Assembly: GCA_029259875.1 (NCBI GenBank)
Contig: JAJDEK010000154.1
Span: 1 to 10,342 of the forward strand
DNA: 10,342 nt
Direction of reading: 5' to 3'
Origin: Planctomycetaceae bacterium
Lineage (GTDB): Bacteria; Planctomycetota; Planctomycetia; Planctomycetales; Planctomycetaceae
Of this stretch, positions 1 to 6,010 are shown one piece after another (position 1 is the stretch's first letter; each line of letters opens with the position of its first letter). The notes beneath the pieces are model-generated. The model was not told where the DNA came from. It worked only from the letters and a program-made list of their open reading frames with translations, and searched no databases. Both the position numbers and the translations under genes were made by a program.

Positions 1-402
1 ACCGCATCAGACGGACGTGCCTACCTGCCAGGTTCAGACCGACCTCATCCAAGACAATACGGTACATTTCCTAGAAAGCTGGGTTATTATGCCATCCGGG
101 AAAAGGTAATCCCACTGGAACACGCAGTTCGAAGTGCAAGCGGTCTGCCCGCTGATATCCTAGGCTTAAAAGAGAGAGGTTACCTTCGCAAAGGAACATA
201 TGCAGATATTGTCGTTTTTGATCCAAAAAAGTTAATCGATCTGGCGACATTTGATGACCCGCACCAATATTCCAAAGGCATTCGTTACCTGTTCGTAAAT
301 GGAAAACCGGCCATCAATGCGGGATCTCCTACCGGCAGTTTAGCAGGCAAAGCCTTGCGTCATAAGCCGGGTAAAAAGTCACCAGAAAAGAACAGCCCTT
401 AA
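1..402 (+). CDS. N-acyl-D-amino-acid deacylase / D-aminoacylase-type amidohydrolase, C-terminal part only
   Basis: The frame is open from base 1 and ends at TAA 400-402, giving the last 133 residues; the N-terminus lies outside the window. Enzymes of this amidohydrolase family remove the acyl group from N-acyl-D-amino acids or related compounds using a metal-bound TIM barrel. The fragment starts with SDG, where the Asp matches the conserved catalytic/metal Asp of D-aminoacylases. It is followed by the family signature PHPRQYGTFPRKLG (residues about 16-29), then LEHAVRSASGLPADILGLKERG and the closing beta-domain signature YADIVVFDP, DDPHQYSKGI and VNGKP. The tail is Lys/Pro-rich (HKPGKKSPEKNSP). 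The next gene starts 21 bases downstream on the same strand, so the two may be co-transcribed, although no metabolic link is apparent. Exact substrate cannot be told; a dihydroorotase-like or other amidohydrolase is less likely given the PHPR...YGTFPR motif. Confidence 0.88.
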   Translation, partial: TASDGRAYLPGSDRPHPRQYGTFPRKLGYYAIREKVIPLEHAVRSASGLPADILGLKERGYLRKGTYADIVVFDPKKLIDLATFDDPHQYSKGIRYLFVNGKPAINAGSPTGSLAGKALRHKPGKKSPEKNSP

Positions 403-409
403 ACGCTCC

Positions 410-416
410 AGGAAGG
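410..416 (+). promoter_or_regulatory. Ribosome binding site of mfnB (AGGAAGG)
   Basis: The purine-rich AGGAAGG lies 7 bases before a TTG at 424. It is among the clearest Shine-Dalgarno sequences in the window and supports the rare TTG start: no ATG in this frame lies between the upstream stop region and the conserved N-terminal strand of the protein. Confidence 0.6.
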
Positions 417-423
417 TCCTGCA

Positions 424-1173
424 TTGAATCCACAGCATGTACAGCTTCTCGTCAGTATCAGGAATCGAGACGAAATTCTACCTGCGCTGAATGGCGGGTG
501 TGATATTCTCGACCTTAAGGAACCTTCAAATGGTGCTCTGGGAATGGTCAATGAAGAAACACTCCATTCGATATCCGATTACTTTTTCGATCAACCTGTA
601 AAAGTCCCATTAAGTCTAGCCTTGGGTGAACTCGTAGAATGGAAAGAAAAACGTTCTATTCCAATAATTCCTGCAGAGTTTACTTACCTGAAAATGGGAT
701 TATCAGAGACAGCCCAGAAACACAACTGGTACTCAGATTGGGTGAATTTGAAACAGCAGATCGAAGAAAATAACAAAGCAACTTTTCAGTGGATCGCTGT
801 GGCTTACGCAGATTGGAAACAGGCAAACGCAATTCCACCACAGGAAGTTCTCACAGCAGCCATCGAAAGCCAGTGTGCAGGGTTTTTAATTGATACTTTT
901 CTCAAGCAAGGCCAAAGCCTGTTGGACAGTCTGTCTCTCGAAGAGATACAAGAACTCGTTGATCGGGCACAGTCACACAATTTAAAGATCGCTTTGGCCG
1001 GCTCGATTACTTATGAAAACCTTGAGATGCTGTCGGATGTTTCGCCTGACATTATCGGGATTCGAGGTGCCGCTTGTCTTGGGAGCCAGAGAACAAACCA
1101 AGTTCAAAAGCTGGCAGTCAAGGAATTTCGAAAACAACTTGACCGCCAATATACGTTCATGGAATCAGGATGA
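424..1173 (+). CDS. mfnB: (5-formylfuran-3-yl)methyl phosphate synthase (MfnB, former DUF556)
   Basis: MfnB condenses two molecules of glyceraldehyde-3-phosphate into 4-(hydroxymethyl)-2-furancarboxaldehyde phosphate, the first step to the furan ring of methanofuran-type C1 carriers. The 249-residue protein is close to the family length of about 235. Visible signatures are LLVSIRN at the first strand, GGCDILDLKEPSNGALG (residues about 24-40), YLKMGL (88-93), ALAGSI and the C-terminal DIIGIRGAAC. Lys32 in DLKEP and Lys90 in LKMGL sit where the archaeal enzyme has its two catalytic lysines. The TTG start is chosen from the Shine-Dalgarno at 410-416. It follows the deacylase fragment by 21 bases and ends in a 9-base tail-to-tail overlap with the gene on the other strand. 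Planctomycetes are known to hold archaeal-like tetrahydromethanopterin/methanofuran genes for formaldehyde metabolism, which fits; no other gene of that pathway is in the window. Confidence 0.88.
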   Translation: MNPQHVQLLVSIRNRDEILPALNGGCDILDLKEPSNGALGMVNEETLHSISDYFFDQPVKVPLSLALGELVEWKEKRSIPIIPAEFTYLKMGLSETAQKHNWYSDWVNLKQQIEENNKATFQWIAVAYADWKQANAIPPQEVLTAAIESQCAGFLIDTFLKQGQSLLDSLSLEEIQELVDRAQSHNLKIALAGSITYENLEMLSDVSPDIIGIRGAACLGSQRTNQVQKLAVKEFRKQLDRQYTFMESG

Positions 1174-2274
1174 CATGCCGGTTGAAACTGTTTGCTCCTT
1201 AGCATCCTTCAGTGGATTGTAGGGAGCATACTTTTTCAGTTTCAACTTTTCGATCATCGGAATGACGTGGTTAGCTGGGATCGCAAAGGACTTCGTTCTT
1301 CCGGCACGCGCAATATTCAAGCCTACCGCCTGCCCTTTAAGGTCCACAATGACTCCGCCACAATCTTCCGGTCGAAGTACGGCATCGTGCTGAAAGACTT
1401 CTGTAAATCCTGTTTTACGGCGACTCAACGCGCCTCCCATCTTTTTCTGCATTTCCCGTAAGCGATCATAAATCAGCATTTGTGGGTCTGTGAGGATGAC
1501 TTCTGCTGTGAGTTCTTCCTTTTCTCTTAGTACTTTCAAAAGGACACGGTCACCAGGCAAAAATTTGCGAACAAAACTTGAGAGGGCATTCGCATCTTCG
1601 ATCTCGACACCAGCAACATTTAAAATCACATCACCGGCTTTCAGACCTGCTTGCTCGGCTCCACTTTCCCGGAGCACTGATTTCACCAAAGCTCCGCCTT
1701 CGGCGTCACCGATTTGTACTCCCAGAACTCCAGGTGCAGGCTTGACGGTACGTCTTGAAACACTAAGTACGCCCACACTCACAGGTGACATACTTAAACC
1801 AGGCGTTGCCAACCATTGTCCGACTTTGGGATCTGAAGCTGACCGCCACCTGACTGTAGGAAGCTTCTGAGCATCAATCTTAATCAGAGCCAAATCTAGT
1901 TTTCCGTCTACACCGATGATCTCTGCTTCAAAACGTTCGGCGGTTGCCAACTCGCAAGTGACCTTCCCCTGAAGTTGGCTGGCCTTCGTTAAAATCCAAC
2001 CATCTGAGCCGACAATAGCCCCCAGAGAAGCTTCTTTTCCATTTGAACGTACTCGCACCGTCCATGATCGAGGCGTGGAAACCACAGCACGAAAGGCTTT
2101 ACGAATCTGTGAGCCACCCTTCAATTGACTTGGCTGTAATTGATCCCAGGCATAGCCATAAGAAGCAAAGCATCCCATGAAAACCGGAATGATCAAAAGT
2201 ATCACTAAGAATCGACTAGTCGATTCTTTATCTCTATTTTTTTGATCCGGGTTCAAAAGCTTCTCCTTATACAT
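1165..2274 (-). CDS. Degenerate HtrA/trypsin-like protein with a PDZ domain nested inside the protease fold
   Basis: The protein has 369 residues. A basic N-terminus is followed by a hydrophobic stretch at about 22-42 (signal peptide or anchor), so it acts outside the cytoplasm. The N-terminal barrel can be followed through GAIVGSDGWILTKAS (85-99) and GKLDLALIKID (124-134). The second barrel begins at VGQWLATPG and VGVLSVSRR, is interrupted by a PDZ domain (about 181-262, core EQAGLKAGDVIL) and a charged helical linker, then resumes with QHDAVLRPEDCGGVIVDLKG (295-314) and ends FAIPANHV. Compared with HtrA, the catalytic His is Ser99, Asp127 is kept, and the nucleophile Ser is Cys305. It is therefore probably not a serine protease; a scaffold, chaperone or binding role is inference. 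It lies 64 bases downstream of an intact HtrA gene on the same strand, probably as one unit. No strong ribosome binding site is seen; the start is the ATG giving a full signal region. Confidence 0.8.
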   Translation of the reverse strand: MYKEKLLNPDQKNRDKESTSRFLVILLIIPVFMGCFASYGYAWDQLQPSQLKGGSQIRKAFRAVVSTPRSWTVRVRSNGKEASLGAIVGSDGWILTKASQLQGKVTCELATAERFEAEIIGVDGKLDLALIKIDAQKLPTVRWRSASDPKVGQWLATPGLSMSPVSVGVLSVSRRTVKPAPGVLGVQIGDAEGGALVKSVLRESGAEQAGLKAGDVILNVAGVEIEDANALSSFVRKFLPGDRVLLKVLREKEELTAEVILTDPQMLIYDRLREMQKKMGGALSRRKTGFTEVFQHDAVLRPEDCGGVIVDLKGQAVGLNIARAGRTKSFAIPANHVIPMIEKLKLKKYAPYNPLKDAKEQTVSTGMSS

Positions 2275-2338
2275 AATTCTAACTTCGATCTTAAATTCAA
2301 AGCAGAATAAAAGATCTCAGCGTGTCCTGGCATTTAAG

Positions 2339-3418
2339 TTAGTCTCTCGCTGCCAATTGCACTTCGAACGACATTGTTTTCTTATCTCGAATCAACTTAA
2401 TCTGAATGGATTGTCCAGGCTTATAACGTTGAACGACTTCAGCCAGTTGCTCAATCCCCGTAATTCTCTGGTTATTTAATTGAATAATGACATCGTTTTC
2501 TTTTATTCCGGCGATTTGTGCTGGGAATCCTCGAGTGACTCCTACCACTTTGCACCCTTGATCCGTATTGACTCCATTAACTCCCAAAACAGCATTTTGT
2601 CCTAAAGGCTTTGCGCCCCACATCTCTCCGGATACAAGTTTTTCCCAATCGTTCTGAAACGCTGACACAGGAATGTGAAAGTTCCAACTTGTTGAAGGTC
2701 CGATCCGACTGTGAATGCCAATTACCTCTCCGCTCATATTAAAGAGAGGCCCGCCAGAATCTCCGCCGATCAGTGTGCAATCGGTTTGAAGAAGATGCTT
2801 CTTTTGGGAAACGATTCTACCCAAACGCACTACAGGGGGACGTCCTGCCTGATATCCATTTGGGTGTCCGGTGGCGATCACCCAGTCTCCTGGCTCCACT
2901 TTGGAATTATCTCCCATCTTCACCACGGGGAGTTTACTGATCTTGGCTTTATCTTCATCCACGAGCTTGATCAGACCGGCATCCATTCCCCGGTTTAACC
3001 CCATCGTTTTCCCTTTGAGAGTTCGACCATCGTGTAAAATGATAGTCGCATTTTTTTGCGCCAACCCGATTACATGTGCTGCGGTGAGGACGTATCCGGC
3101 TTTGTGATCGATAATGACACCACTTCCCTGAGCATCTCCCACACGAACTGAAACAGTGCTGTAGATAGAGGCTTTCGTGAGAGAAGTAACCTGCTTCTCA
3201 ATCTCTTGCAGATCTTCTAATGAATCAGGGACCGTCTTAAAAAAGACCTCTGAAATCTTTGCCACAGGTACCGGAGAAACTGGTTTTCTGACTTTGACTT
3301 CTTCAGCAGTCACTTGCGAAACCATTAGAACGAGAGCGCACCCCAACACACTACTTAAAATGCGTTTAAGCAATGCATTAGCTGCATCATCCCTGTTCAA
3401 TAAATGGCTTAACTTCAT
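2339..3418 (-). CDS. Secreted HtrA/DegP-type serine protease with one C-terminal PDZ domain
   Basis: The 359-residue protein is a trypsin-like (S1C) protease that would degrade or refold damaged proteins in the periplasm. Residues 1-38 form a signal peptide with likely cleavage after VTA. The catalytic triad is complete: His115 in LTAAHV, Asp146 in GMDAGLIKL and Ser221 in GGDSGGPL, with QTD (211-213) and GEVIGIHSRIG in their usual places. A PDZ domain fills about 276-357 (GFPAQIAGIKENDVIIQLNN). A stretch of about 50 residues between the signal peptide and the protease domain (39-90) is less conserved in type and may be a linker. There is one PDZ domain, as in DegS, but there is a cleavable-looking signal instead of an obvious membrane anchor. 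It is the first gene of a probable two-gene unit with the degenerate PDZ protein downstream, and is divergent from rfbC across 310 bases. A promoter candidate is noted at 3475-3504. Confidence 0.9.
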   Translation of the reverse strand: MKLSHLLNRDDAANALLKRILSSVLGCALVLMVSQVTAEEVKVRKPVSPVPVAKISEVFFKTVPDSLEDLQEIEKQVTSLTKASIYSTVSVRVGDAQGSGVIIDHKAGYVLTAAHVIGLAQKNATIILHDGRTLKGKTMGLNRGMDAGLIKLVDEDKAKISKLPVVKMGDNSKVEPGDWVIATGHPNGYQAGRPPVVRLGRIVSQKKHLLQTDCTLIGGDSGGPLFNMSGEVIGIHSRIGPSTSWNFHIPVSAFQNDWEKLVSGEMWGAKPLGQNAVLGVNGVNTDQGCKVVGVTRGFPAQIAGIKENDVIIQLNNQRITGIEQLAEVVQRYKPGQSIQIKLIRDKKTMSFEVQLAARD

Positions 3419-3474
3419 AAATCATTTGCAACGAAAAAAGAGGATCTACTTCTTAGGTAAGAAATGTTGACTAT

Positions 3475-3504
3475 AGGATACGCGATACGGGGTACCATTT
3501 TCAA
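3475..3504 (-). promoter_or_regulatory. Possible sigma70-like promoter for the HtrA gene
   Basis: Read on the minus strand: TTGAAA (3504-3499) as -35, an 18-base spacer, then TATCCT (3480-3475) as -10. This would give a leader of about 50 bases before the ATG at 3418. The match is five of six at -35 and four of six at -10. Planctomycete promoters are poorly defined, so this is a guess from the general bacterial consensus. Confidence 0.3.
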
Positions 3505-3625
3505 GAAAAAAGACAAAAAACCACGTAGTTACTTGTTATTCTAAATTCCTTTGAAAATTAGACTTGTGACGTATTTAACCCTTTAAAAAGGTTCTCAAAT
3601 CTATTAGATCAGACTCTTACGTTGC

Positions 3626-3653
3626 TTTCATACAACAGAAAATCCGCTATGAT
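3626..3653 (+). promoter_or_regulatory. Possible promoter for rfbC-pdxA-phosphatase
   Basis: TATGAT (3648-3653) is a five-of-six match to a -10 box. The best -35 candidates are poor: TTTCAT (3626-3631) with a 16-base spacer, or TTGCTT (3622-3627) with a 20-base spacer. It would give a leader of about 70 bases before the ATG at 3729. It is the most plausible rightward site seen, but weak. Confidence 0.22.
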
Positions 3654-3728
3654 TCCTCGAAGATTTCCAGATAAAACCTGATTTACAGCAGCCACAATCT
3701 ACCCTGAAATCGAAACAGCTATCGAATT

Positions 3729-4277
3729 ATGGATATACAACAAACGGATTTTCCTGGTTTATTAGTCATCACGCCTCGAGTTTATTCAGATGAACGCGGT
3801 TTTTTCAAAGAAACATATCAGCAACACCGCTATCAGGAAGCAGGCATAAACGAAACATTTGTCCAAGACAATTTATCGCGATCATCTGCTGGAATTTTGC
3901 GAGGATTGCACTTTCAGATCAAACGGCCTCAAGCAAAACTGGTTTTTGTTGTAGAGGGCGAAATTTTTGATGTCTGTGTTGATCTGCGAAAAAATTCTCC
4001 CACATTTGGCAAATCATTTTCAATTACATTAACTGCGGAAAGTCATCAGCAGTTATTTGTACCAGCTGGTTTTGCTCATGGATTTTATGTTCTCAGTCCA
4101 CAAGCAAATTTTATGTATAAGTGCAGTGATTATTATGTTCCTGAAAACGAAAAAACTCTGCTCTGGAACGATCCCGCCTTGGAAATTGACTGGCCTTTGA
4201 CTACGGAACCAATTCTCTCTGAAAAAGATCGAAAAGGTATTCCGCTCAACGAATGTGAAATTTTCGAAACGTTATGA
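3729..4277 (+). CDS. rfbC: dTDP-4-dehydrorhamnose 3,5-epimerase (RmlC/RfbC)
   Basis: This cupin enzyme epimerises C3 and C5 of dTDP-4-keto-6-deoxy-glucose in dTDP-L-rhamnose synthesis in the cytoplasm. The length, 182 residues, is typical. Signatures are DERGFFKETY (21-30), the motif ILRGLHFQ (56-63), QAKLVFVVEGEIFDVCVDLR, VPAGFAHGFYVLS and YKCSDYYVPENE. Residues expected at the active site are present: Arg58, His61, Lys70, Tyr130 and Asp167 in LSEKD, matching the His-Asp pair and Tyr of the Salmonella enzyme with an offset of two to three. The stop overlaps the next start as ATGA (4274-4277), so pdxA is probably translationally coupled. The other rhamnose genes (rfbA, rfbB, rfbD) are absent from the window, which is unusual because they commonly cluster. 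The start ATG has no strong Shine-Dalgarno, but it places the first family strand (GLLVITPRVYSDERGFF) normally. Confidence 0.93.
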   Translation: MDIQQTDFPGLLVITPRVYSDERGFFKETYQQHRYQEAGINETFVQDNLSRSSAGILRGLHFQIKRPQAKLVFVVEGEIFDVCVDLRKNSPTFGKSFSITLTAESHQQLFVPAGFAHGFYVLSPQANFMYKCSDYYVPENEKTLLWNDPALEIDWPLTTEPILSEKDRKGIPLNECEIFETL

Positions 4278-5308
4278 AGCTACCACATATTGCATTAACC
4301 ATGGGTGACGTTTCTGGCATTGGACCTCAGCTTATCGATGCGCTCTTTTGTTCGTCTACATTCTTTGAAATCTGTCGTCCAATAATCTATGGGAATGCCG
4401 AGATCTTGATCCGCGCAGCACAGCATTCGGACAGTGAGCTACAGGTAGTTTCCATTGACCGTGTTTCCGACGAGCTTGAGTTCAAAGTGAAAACGGCTTA
4501 CTGCATTGATCGTGGGAACGCCAATGTTGTCGACGCGGTTCCTTGTCAGATTGATGCACGATCCGGTCAAGCTGCTTATGATTATCTGGTGAGTGCAATT
4601 GACGATTGCCTGTCTGGGCAAGTTGACGCCATCACTACCGCACCTCTTAATAAAGAAGCTTTGCATCTCGCCAACATCCATTATCCTGGTCATACTGAGA
4701 TTCTGGCGGACCGCTGTCAGGTCGATGAGTTTGGGATGATGCTCTATCTACCGCACAGTAACGTCATCAAACCACCGTTCGGACTGGGAATTGTGCACGC
4801 TACGCTACACACTTCAATTGCCAGTGTGTCCGGTTTACTCAAGACTCAAGAAATTTATGACAAGATTCGTCTGATTTCTAACTTAATGAAAATCATGGGA
4901 GCTGCCATTCCCCGCGTCGCTGTTTGCGCACTAAATCCCCACGCGGGAGAACATGGTCTCTTTGGTGATGAAGAAGCTCGGATCATCGCTCCGGCTGTCG
5001 AGCAAGCAAAACACACAGGCATCGATATCACAGGGCCCCTGCCTGCAGATACACTCATCCGGAGAGCGGTGAACGGAGAATTTGATGCTGTTGTCGCGAT
5101 GTACCACGATCAGGGTCATATCCCTTTTAAACTGTTGGGATTTGATCAAGCAGTAAACATCACTCTGGGATTACCCATTGTCAGGACCAGTCCCAGTCAT
5201 GGAACGGCCTTTGATATTGCCTGGACGGACATGGTTCCCGATACTAATGGAATCATGGAAGCGATCAAAGCAGCCATCAAACTGGCAAAACATAAAAACC
5301 AGTCCTGA
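4274..5308 (+). CDS. pdxA: 4-hydroxythreonine-4-phosphate dehydrogenase (PdxA)
   Basis: PdxA oxidises 4-phosphohydroxy-L-threonine with NAD(P), giving the amino-ketone that PdxJ joins with deoxyxylulose phosphate to make pyridoxine phosphate. The 344-residue protein has the family motifs in order: TMGDVSGIGPQL (9-20), TTAPLNKEAL (121-130), YPGHTEIL (137-144), VHATLH (174-179), ALNPHAGEHGLFG (219-231), GPLPADT (254-260), MYHDQGHIPFK (276-286) and GLPIVRTSPSHGTAFDIA (299-316). His179, His223 and His278 fit the three metal-binding histidines of the E. coli enzyme (spacing between the last two is 55, as in E. coli). The first motif usually reads PAGIGPE/D; VSGIGPQ is a mild variant. The start ATG overlaps the rfbC stop. 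A PdxA2-type paralogue acting on another 4-phospho-hydroxyacid cannot be excluded without a tree, especially since no pdxJ is in view. Confidence 0.9.
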   Translation: MKLPHIALTMGDVSGIGPQLIDALFCSSTFFEICRPIIYGNAEILIRAAQHSDSELQVVSIDRVSDELEFKVKTAYCIDRGNANVVDAVPCQIDARSGQAAYDYLVSAIDDCLSGQVDAITTAPLNKEALHLANIHYPGHTEILADRCQVDEFGMMLYLPHSNVIKPPFGLGIVHATLHTSIASVSGLLKTQEIYDKIRLISNLMKIMGAAIPRVAVCALNPHAGEHGLFGDEEARIIAPAVEQAKHTGIDITGPLPADTLIRRAVNGEFDAVVAMYHDQGHIPFKLLGFDQAVNITLGLPIVRTSPSHGTAFDIAWTDMVPDTNGIMEAIKAAIKLAKHKNQS

Positions 5309-5341
5309 TCAACAATATGGAATTTCCTTACTGGACTTTAC

Positions 5342-6010
5342 ATGGATAACAGAGAATTCATACCACGGCCCGAACCGAATGTCACCAATCTGATTCTAAT
5401 CAGGCATGGTGCCACGCCACCAAATGAACAACGGCCTTACATTCTGCAGGGTTGTGGCATCAATCCGAGCTTGAGCGAATCAGGGCAAAAACAAGTAATC
5501 GCTCTGTCTGATTTCTTATCCAAGAATAGCGCCATTAATCATGTTTATTGTAGTCCCATGACGCGCGCCAGAGAAACGGCTTTGGCTGTCTGCCAGCCTT
5601 TTGGTCTGGTGCCTCGGGAAATTGCAGAAATCCATGAATGCGATGTGGGTCGATGGGAAGGAAAATCCTGGGATATTATCATGGAGGAATCTCCTGAAGC
5701 ATACCAGGCTTTCATGGACGATCCTGCCGAAAACCAGTACGAGGGAGGAGAATCTTACGGCGATGTCCTTAACCGCTCAGAACCAGCAATGCAGAATCTG
5801 CTAGAGCAACACTTGGGTGAAACCATTGCTGTCATTGCGCATAATGTTGTGAATAGAGTCTATCTGGCAAAGTTGATGGGACTCGAAATCAGAAGAGCGA
5901 AAGAGATCACACAAAACAATACCGGTATTAATATTATCAGACACAAACTAGAAGAAACCAAAGTGGTCACAATGAACGCGATTTTTCATCTAAATGGTAT
6001 TCCACACTAA
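5342..6010 (+). CDS. Histidine phosphatase family protein (phosphoglycerate mutase-like)
   Basis: The 222-residue cytoplasmic protein carries the RHG motif LILIRHGAT (17-25) with the phospho-accepting His22, SPMTRARETA (71-80) with phosphate-binding Arg, Glu99 in IHECDVGRWEG (97-107), and the second catalytic His167 in VIAHNVVNR. Such enzymes dephosphorylate small metabolites; relatives include CobC (alpha-ribazole phosphatase), GpmB-like and broad acid phosphatases, and the substrate here cannot be assigned. An N-terminal extension of about 16 residues precedes the first strand; there is no strong Shine-Dalgarno, so the true start could differ slightly. It begins 33 bases after pdxA on the same strand, suggesting it belongs to the rfbC-pdxA unit and could be a B6-related or housekeeping phosphatase (inference). 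Its TAA overlaps the stop of the opposing gene by 4 bases. Confidence 0.88.
   Translation: MDNREFIPRPEPNVTNLILIRHGATPPNEQRPYILQGCGINPSLSESGQKQVIALSDFLSKNSAINHVYCSPMTRARETALAVCQPFGLVPREIAEIHECDVGRWEGKSWDIIMEESPEAYQAFMDDPAENQYEGGESYGDVLNRSEPAMQNLLEQHLGETIAVIAHNVVNRVYLAKLMGLEIRRAKEITQNNTGINIIRHKLEETKVVTMNAIFHLNGIPH

Larger units (their letters stand above)
3419..3728. other. Divergent intergenic region between the HtrA gene and rfbC
   Basis: These 310 AT-rich bases separate two divergent transcription units. No gene, tRNA or repeat array was recognised. A leftward promoter-like pair lies at 3475-3504 and a weaker rightward one at 3626-3653. An imperfect 17-base palindrome, AACCCTTTAAAAAGGTT (3577-3593, one mismatch in 8-base arms), lies between them and could be an operator, but is AT-rich enough to be chance. 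Neither flanking gene has a strong Shine-Dalgarno. Confidence 0.5.

Noticed and set aside
3577..3593. Imperfect palindrome AACCCTTTAAAAAGGTT as an operator or terminator.
   Set aside because: One arm mismatch, AT-rich composition and no supporting context; mentioned only in the intergenic entry.
5178..5393. A 71-codon plus-strand frame across the pdxA/phosphatase junction.
   Set aside because: It lies mostly inside pdxA in another frame and has no recognisable domain; a shadow of real genes.
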